Below, in pieces: positions 15,374 through 20,437 of a stretch of DNA of 20,437 nucleotides. Every line of letters starts with the position of its first letter. Position 1 is the first letter of the stretch. Below the pieces are notes generated by a model. That model made no database searches. It worked only from the letters and a program-made list of their open reading frames with translations, and was not told the DNA's origin. A program made the position numbers and the translations under genes. Origin of the DNA: Methylococcaceae bacterium UBA1147 (GTDB taxonomy: Bacteria; Pseudomonadota; Gammaproteobacteria; Methylococcales; UBA1147); NCBI GenBank assembly GCA_002311315.1, contig DBZZ01000081.1, positions 47,837 through 68,273 of the forward strand, given 5' to 3'.

Positions 15374-18238
15374 CTATTCCTCTGCCGGGAGCCCCGAGGG
15401 ATCCCGAACCTTTTTCCTGTAGCTCCCGAATGTCCAGTGAAGATTCATCCCGGCAGGCAATCCCGCTGGGCTCTCGTGTATCCTGGGTAGGATCCTGTAT
15501 TTCATCATCAGGGTGACGAACCGTTCGCGCAACGCCCTGGGCTGGATCTCGCCCGCAATACGCTGGTTGGCCGGAAGCAGGGCCAGGGCGAGAAGTTCCT
15601 CGTCAGTCATGACTGAAAGCTTTGACCAGCTCTTCCCGGAAAAACATCTGGCCACTGCCTGCCGGATGACCGCCAGACCGGTAGCTACCGGCAAAACCTG
15701 TTTCCGTGCCCGTGCCCGTGCCTGCGCCCGAACATCGGGGCTGAGTTGCGCCAGCAGGTCTTCAACCCGGGAAATCACGCCGGCAACCTCCGGCACCTCC
15801 CTGGCCGGCACATCCGCCAGGATGTCGGAAAAGTCTTCGACCCTGTCAATGATCCCTTCAATGGTTTTACGCAGCATCCGGTTGGCCGAATGAATCAATT
15901 CGGAGTGCGGCAAAGCCGGAGCGGTATCGGGCGTATTCCACAACAACAGGCCATCGTCCGCAAGCACTTCGGCAAAACTGTCGATGACTGTCCCAATCCT
16001 CGTGGGTGGAACCAGATGAAACACCATGCTTGCGAAAACCAGATCAACGCTTTCTGCAGGAAACAGATCCGTGAGCATCTGCACCTTCCCCGTTGCTGAA
16101 TCCTTCAGCGAATAAAAGGAAACGAAGGGGTAATCATGCAACAGTTCGAAGGCCTTGGCATACCAGCCAGAAGGAAAATCACAAACCATCAGCCTGAAGT
16201 CGACCCCGGCATCGAAAAACTGATCGAGCAGGCCCTTCTCCTCCAGTCCCTTGATTAGTTCCAGCGTTGCAAATCCCGTCCCTACCCCGTAATCAACCAC
16301 GCGAATGACCTTCTTTGCATCATCAGTATTGTTCAGTCGTTCGAAAAGCCGTTCGATCGCAGCAAGCAGTTCAGCAACAAGAAGTCCGGTACTGTAACAA
16401 CACCATCGCCTGGGGAGGCTCAGGTCTCCGTGCTGGTAAAGCAGCTCGTGCAAGGCATTGCCATCCTCTAGATCTTCGGTTCCATCCGGTTTCCATCCGG
16501 ATGATTGAAGCCCGTGCTCAACAGCAACAGCAGGCAAGGCCGTTACTGAGGACTTTGCCTTAAAGTGATTCAGACTGATGGCAACGAAAGGCAGCCGTGA
16601 TGGGTACAGCATCTGGCGGTAAACCACGGAGCGAAGGCCGGCTCTTTCCGCCTGCCTGATGAATGACTCGAAATCGACCGGATACTGATTCGAGTAGCCG
16701 TGGTAGGTATCAAAGGCTGTTGCATGGGTCTTTCCCAGCATCATGGGAACGATGCCCGGATCCACATTGTGGGCCTCGAGAATAATGATTCCGTGTTTGG
16801 CGGTGTACGGGACCCATTTCCTGAGATGCTCGCACAAGCTTTGTTCAAGATCCCGATTGGGAATCGGATTTCCGTTCTCGTCGGCATAAGCGCCTGTCGA
16901 CAGCACCTGGAACGGCGTTGTCCGATCCTGCGGCTGTCGGTACGGACGGTTATGGTCAATGAACGCTCGCACATGAAGCCCATCACAGATATCGATCCCG
17001 CGTTCGGCGAGTGCCCTGGAAAACTGTTCAGGCTCACCGATGTCGCCGAACAAAACGATGTTCGGCACGCCGGCCTGAACCAGTTTGCGCTGCACCACTT
17101 CCTGTGCCTTGACGTTGTAATCCGCACCGATCATTAACAACGGATACTGGTCCAGGTGCTTTCCGCGTCGGGTACGCATTTTGACGACATGGTAGATTCG
17201 CTTGAGCCACTCCCCGTCTCCGCACCCCATGTCAGCCACGAAAGCGGGCTGCTGTTCAAGTGGAAATCGATTAAACAGCTCGATCATCATGTGTTCAGAG
17301 TCCTCGAAATAGCGTCGATGAGCCACCCCGCTGGCGAGAACGTTGATCACCCGGTCGACATGCTGCTCTTCCTTGCCGGGTTCCACGTGGGTCACGTTTT
17401 TCGAGCTGTTGAAAATCAGTCGTGAAAGATTGCAGAACATCGGCACGTAGGACAGTGTCAGCCCGTAATGCAGTGAAAAACCACCCGCCAACTGGCCCAG
17501 TTCGGTCAGATACCATCGGTGGTCCTGCCGTTCAGCCCAGCCAAAATGCTCCAACAATCGCATGCCAGTTTCCAGGCGATCTCGTGAATCGGGAAAAGAT
17601 TCGAGCGGCACAGGCTCGTTCTCCAGCAAACCCTGCATCTTTGCCGCGATCATAAACGGCCCCAGAAGCATCCCGTCGAGATGGTGACCGATCATTTCAA
17701 ACACTGCCGACTCAGGCGAATTACCCAGCGCCTGCGGCAAATCCCAGCGCCTGCGGCACAACTCCACCAGCCTTGAAAAAACAGCCGGGTCGCCGGAGTC
17801 GCTCACCCCTGAACCAAACAGGAACCGATCCATTGGAATCCCTGAATAGACAAAGCCGGCAAGGTCGGTATATCGGTCGATCACCCGCGACACCATTAGC
17901 CCGGTGCCGGTCACTTCAAATTCCATTGAATCACTCGCCGGATCCCCGTAACGGAGAATCCAGCCTTGCAGGGCCAGGCATCGGAGCGCCACCTGCAGGT
18001 AACCCGTGTTGACCAATACGCCTTTGCTGGCTAACCTGCGGACCAGGTCCTTCAGGGACAGTTTCCTTGCCGAGAAAAGGTGTTCAAGAACACCGCCCTG
18101 GTGAAGGGCCGACACCGTCGCACCAACCACGATGCCGTCATGGTGAAGAAAGAGATTCCTCAGCAGGTCTGCCGACATGGTGCTAATACTGCCCCTGGAT
18201 TCACAATCGGCGACAGCAGATTCCGGCATGATGTTCAT
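15374..18238 (-). CDS. Large tandem-methyltransferase protein, two class I SAM domains (AprA-MT1-like N-terminal half)
   Basis: From ATG 18238 (AGGA about 9 nt upstream) the product is 954 residues; a GTG at 18277 would add 13. Residues about 20-115 and 210-265 look like winged-helix or lid segments, as in O-methyltransferases. A first SAM domain has motif I FVADMGCGDG (about 333-342) and the acidic motif-II residue in IGADYN (D373), followed by HVRAFIDHNRP at about 422-432. That phrase and the HLDGMLLGP segment near 186 recall, from memory, the metal-dependent MT1 methyltransferases of AprA/GphF-type polyketide loading modules. A second domain starts with RVVDYGVGTGF (about 646-656) and has VDLVFASMVFHLV and LLLWNTPDTAP. 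The last 170 residues are helical, with a RARARARK run. No carrier protein or synthase domain is present and no polyketide genes are nearby, so substrate and reaction are unknown. It is divergent from the copper-monooxygenase fusion. Confidence 0.8.
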   Translation of the reverse strand: MNIMPESAVADCESRGSISTMSADLLRNLFLHHDGIVVGATVSALHQGGVLEHLFSARKLSLKDLVRRLASKGVLVNTGYLQVALRCLALQGWILRYGDPASDSMEFEVTGTGLMVSRVIDRYTDLAGFVYSGIPMDRFLFGSGVSDSGDPAVFSRLVELCRRRWDLPQALGNSPESAVFEMIGHHLDGMLLGPFMIAAKMQGLLENEPVPLESFPDSRDRLETGMRLLEHFGWAERQDHRWYLTELGQLAGGFSLHYGLTLSYVPMFCNLSRLIFNSSKNVTHVEPGKEEQHVDRVINVLASGVAHRRYFEDSEHMMIELFNRFPLEQQPAFVADMGCGDGEWLKRIYHVVKMRTRRGKHLDQYPLLMIGADYNVKAQEVVQRKLVQAGVPNIVLFGDIGEPEQFSRALAERGIDICDGLHVRAFIDHNRPYRQPQDRTTPFQVLSTGAYADENGNPIPNRDLEQSLCEHLRKWVPYTAKHGIIILEAHNVDPGIVPMMLGKTHATAFDTYHGYSNQYPVDFESFIRQAERAGLRSVVYRQMLYPSRLPFVAISLNHFKAKSSVTALPAVAVEHGLQSSGWKPDGTEDLEDGNALHELLYQHGDLSLPRRWCCYSTGLLVAELLAAIERLFERLNNTDDAKKVIRVVDYGVGTGFATLELIKGLEEKGLLDQFFDAGVDFRLMVCDFPSGWYAKAFELLHDYPFVSFYSLKDSATGKVQMLTDLFPAESVDLVFASMVFHLVPPTRIGTVIDSFAEVLADDGLLLWNTPDTAPALPHSELIHSANRMLRKTIEGIIDRVEDFSDILADVPAREVPEVAGVISRVEDLLAQLSPDVRAQARARARKQVLPVATGLAVIRQAVARCFSGKSWSKLSVMTDEELLALALLPANQRIAGEIQPRALRERFVTLMMKYRILPRIHESPAGLPAGMNLHWTFGSYRKKVRDPSGLPAEE
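15705..15722. repeat. In-frame hexanucleotide repeat CGTGCC x3
   Basis: Three perfect copies of a 6-bp unit, plus a degenerate fourth, encode the RARARAR run near the C-terminus of the methyltransferase protein. Slippage here would add or remove two residues without changing frame. Confidence 0.7.
17724..17758. repeat. 16-bp direct repeat, period 19, inside the methyltransferase gene
   Basis: CCCAGCGCCTGCGGCA occurs at 17724-17739 and again at 17743-17758. The period is not a multiple of three, so the copies are read in different frames, as parts of CRRRW and of PQALG. The gene stays open through it. Confidence 0.75.
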
Positions 18239-18554
18239 CAGAAAGTTGTCCTGTTCAATGGTACGACCACATGTCACACGGTGCTGGTAAAAAGGTCCTG
18301 CACACGACTCATGCGGATAATCAGGATCTCGTTAGGCAATTCCCGATACCGTTCTATACGGGAACCATGCTTGATGCTATTATTTTCGCACCTGCAGTCT
18401 GGCAAGTCACTCGTGGCTTGGAAACCCCTGGTTCAGAACGGAATCAGAATCTGCCGCCCGACTATTGACCGATCTCCACAGCCTGCACGAGCATTAACCT
18501 GGTCCCGATAGCCGGGCACAACACCCACCCAGCCCGATTTTCCAGAACTCCGTC
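18239..18554. other. 316-nt divergent intergenic region
   Basis: No gene is supported here; the short plus-strand frame from 18271 has no ribosome binding site and overlaps the methyltransferase leader. The region must hold the promoters of both divergent genes. The only near-consensus box is TTGACC at 18465-18470, without a good -10. A 25-bp inverted repeat at 18340-18364 is the clearest element. Confidence 0.45.
18340..18364. promoter_or_regulatory. Inverted repeat TTCCCG-N13-CGGGAA, candidate operator
   Basis: Two perfect 6-bp arms separated by 13 bp lie in the region between the divergent methyltransferase and copper-domain genes. The size fits a dimeric regulator site. No adjacent regulator is obvious, and the element may be chance. 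Confidence 0.38.
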
Positions 18555-20354
18555 ATGATCTGCCGTTTCTTCTTTTATTCCCTCGCAATCATTGTCAGTG
18601 CTGCCGTCGGCGCAGGCGCGGTTTACTTCCTTCAACAGAACGCCTCGCCGTCCGCTGGCGGCAGGCCAGTGAGCAACTTTGCCCTGCTTGACCAGAACGG
18701 AAGGTATCACCAGCTCTACGATTACCAGTCACGCAGAGCAATCGTACTTTACAGCCACGACTCCGGCTGCCCCACGGCGTCCGGCATCGACAAACTGAAT
18801 GCACTACGAAACGAATTCACGCCGGATTCAGTAGCGTTTCTGCTGATCGACAGCAGCGGGAACGGTCAATCATCCCGCGAAGCTCCAGACGAGAAAAGAG
18901 ATTCGAAGAATATCCCGTTACTAAACGATTCCACCCGTCTGGTGGCCGAAAGCCTGGGTATAACGCGTAGTGGGGAAACCGTGGTGATCGACCCTGCGAG
19001 CTGGACGGTACGTTACCGCGGCCCTATTGATGACCGTAGCCATGACCAAACGGAAACCCAGGACCCCACAAAGAATTACCTGAAAAAGGCCATTGTCGCC
19101 CTATCGACCGGACACCCGGTAGAAATTAGCGAAAGAATCAGCGTTGGTTGCCCCATCGATTTCGGAACGGATACCGATGCCAACGTCCTGTCATATTCGC
19201 ATTCCATCGCACCGATTCTTCAGAAACGATGCGTCTCATGCCACCAGTCCGGGGGAATCGGGCCATGGGCCATGGAAAGCCATGCCTCGGTCAAGGCATG
19301 GGCAGGCCAAATGCGTCAGGCAATTATGCTTAAGCAAATGCCACCCTGGCATGCGGACCCGTCGATCGGGGAATTCAGACACAGCCTGGCCCTGCCGCCC
19401 GGGGAAACAAAAACGCTGGTCCGCTGGATAAACGCCGGTGCACCACGTGGAACCGGACCCGACCCCCTGCTGACGAAGTCTGAGAACACTGTCGACGATT
19501 GGCCGCTGGGTGAGCCGGATATTATCCTCACCGTTCCCACATTCAAGATCCCGGCCGAGGGCATTCTCGCCTGGCAGTACGTTAAGCTACCAGTACCGAT
19601 CGAAGAGGACACCTGGATCCGCGCGGTCCACATGAAACCGAGCAACCGGCAAGCGACACATCATATTTTCGGCTTCGTCGAATACCCCAAGGAACGCAAG
19701 CAGGAAGAACCGAAGTGGGCCGAGGGCGCCAACAGTTTTTTCGCCGCCTACGTTCCAGGGTTTCCGGTCGTTCCCTTTCCAGAAGGCTCGGGCCGCCTGA
19801 TTCCCAGGGGATCGAAAATGATCTTCCAGAGGCATTACCTGACGGTCGGCTACCCAACGGAAGATAACCTGCAACTAGGTTTGTATCTCCACGACAAGCC
19901 ACCTGCCATGGAATACAAGATGGCGACTGCACTCAACATGGGAATCCGGATCCCAGCGAATACCCGTGCTCACCCGGAATCTGCATCGGTGATGATTCCC
20001 GAAGACGGTCACCTGCATGCCATCTATCCGCACATGCATTACCGCGGAGACAGCATCAGAATCAAGGCCCGTTACCCGGACGGAAGCGAGGAACGGCTTC
20101 TTTCTGTGCCGAATTACCAGTTCCAGTGGCAGATGTCCTACCAGCTCAGACACCCGAAACCCATGCCTAGGGGAACGAAAGTCACGGTGGATGCGATGTT
20201 TGATAATTCGTCGGACAACCGTGCCAATCCGGATCCAAACAAGGAAGTTCGATGGGGACTTCTCAGCACACAAGAAATGCTGGTCAACTACATGATGTAC
20301 ACGACCCCGCGCCGAACGAACCCGAAAGCCGGAGCTGCGCAATCCGGTTCATGA
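18555..20354 (+). CDS. Membrane-anchored redoxin / cytochrome c / copper type II monooxygenase-like fusion
   Basis: The 599-residue product begins with a signal anchor (about residues 5-25), so the body is periplasmic. Residues about 38-190 are a redoxin fold: FALLDQNGRYHQLYDY, VLYSHDSGCP, then NDSTRLVAESLGITR and VVIDP. The active site is GCPTAS, with C72 only and no CxxC. A cytochrome c segment follows with CVSCH at 226-230 and QMPPWHADP. The C-terminal half resembles the PHM copper monooxygenase fold. All six expected ligands are present: H369-H370 (ATHHIFGF), H427 (FQRHYLTVG), H493 and H495 (YPHMHYRGD), and a methionine near 575 (STQEMLVNYM). Such three-part proteins occur in several environmental bacteria; substrate is unknown. 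The haem could feed electrons to copper. The start lacks a clear Shine-Dalgarno. It is divergent from the tandem methyltransferase. Confidence 0.87.
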   Translation: MICRFFFYSLAIIVSAAVGAGAVYFLQQNASPSAGGRPVSNFALLDQNGRYHQLYDYQSRRAIVLYSHDSGCPTASGIDKLNALRNEFTPDSVAFLLIDSSGNGQSSREAPDEKRDSKNIPLLNDSTRLVAESLGITRSGETVVIDPASWTVRYRGPIDDRSHDQTETQDPTKNYLKKAIVALSTGHPVEISERISVGCPIDFGTDTDANVLSYSHSIAPILQKRCVSCHQSGGIGPWAMESHASVKAWAGQMRQAIMLKQMPPWHADPSIGEFRHSLALPPGETKTLVRWINAGAPRGTGPDPLLTKSENTVDDWPLGEPDIILTVPTFKIPAEGILAWQYVKLPVPIEEDTWIRAVHMKPSNRQATHHIFGFVEYPKERKQEEPKWAEGANSFFAAYVPGFPVVPFPEGSGRLIPRGSKMIFQRHYLTVGYPTEDNLQLGLYLHDKPPAMEYKMATALNMGIRIPANTRAHPESASVMIPEDGHLHAIYPHMHYRGDSIRIKARYPDGSEERLLSVPNYQFQWQMSYQLRHPKPMPRGTKVTVDAMFDNSSDNRANPDPNKEVRWGLLSTQEMLVNYMMYTTPRRTNPKAGAAQSGS

Positions 20355-20394
20355 CGGCGGACCGAAAAGTCCGTCCCGACGGGTAGACACCATG

Positions 20395-20419
20395 CCGGAA
20401 TCAGCTGTCTGATTGCCGG
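20395..20419 (+). terminator. Hairpin downstream of the copper-domain gene
   Basis: CCGGAATCAG pairs with CTGATT-G-CCGG around a 4-nt loop, with one bulged base, 40 nt past the stop. The tail TTGACTG is not T-rich, so intrinsic termination is uncertain. Confidence 0.38.
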
Positions 20420-20437
20420 TTGACTGAGGCAGGCCTC

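Noticed and set aside
1..20437. CRISPR arrays, tRNA/rRNA genes, insertion sequences, phage or defence genes
   Set aside because: No regularly spaced repeats, cloverleaf-like sequences, transposases or integrases were seen; coverage by recognised genes is nearly complete.

Overview
The window looks like a chromosomal segment of a gammaproteobacterium of moderate GC content. The main reason is the minus-strand series rlmH - maf - rng - yhdP - (nitrilase) - tldD - pmbA. It contains the maf-rng-yhdP-tldD order known from Escherichia coli and many other Gammaproteobacteria. A free-living respiring organism fits the ferrochelatase, the periplasmic c-type haem proteins and the copper-monooxygenase-like protein, but nothing here fixes genus or species.

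Positions 1-10085, minus strand: a compact housekeeping block. rlmH and maf overlap by 4 nt, then come rng (RNase G), yhdP (AsmA-like envelope protein), a Nit-type amidase that overlaps tldD by 4 nt, tldD, and pmbA (tldE), which is cut by the window edge. The run is interrupted by a 383-nt gap between yhdP and the amidase. That gap holds a terminator-like hairpin, a small tandem repeat and an extended -10 box, so nitrilase-tldD-pmbA may be its own transcription unit. Products serve 23S rRNA methylation, nucleotide-pool or division control, rRNA/mRNA processing, phospholipid transport to the outer membrane, and the TldD/TldE peptidase.

Positions 10086-11337, plus strand: an orphan MoxR-type AAA ATPase behind a clear sigma70-like promoter. 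It is interrupted by an in-frame TAA exactly before its Walker A motif. It has none of the usual DUF58/VWA partner genes. It reads as a very young pseudogene, or as a single-base assembly error.

Positions 11338-13742, minus strand: hemH, then an unlisted 59-residue membrane peptide, then a DUF523-DUF1722 protein. A hairpin lies just after the hemH stop.

Positions 13743-20437: an accessory region of two divergent pairs. The first is a winged-helix regulator with a cysteine-rich C-terminal domain, divergent from a secreted DUF3365 mono-haem protein. Their promoters overlap and share a short repeat. The second is a roughly 950-residue protein with two methyltransferase domains, divergent from a membrane-anchored fusion of a redoxin domain, a c-type haem domain and a peptidylglycine-monooxygenase-like copper domain. 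A 25-bp inverted repeat lies between them. This last pair, and the haem/Fe-S-type sensor pair beside it, are the best candidates for something undescribed.
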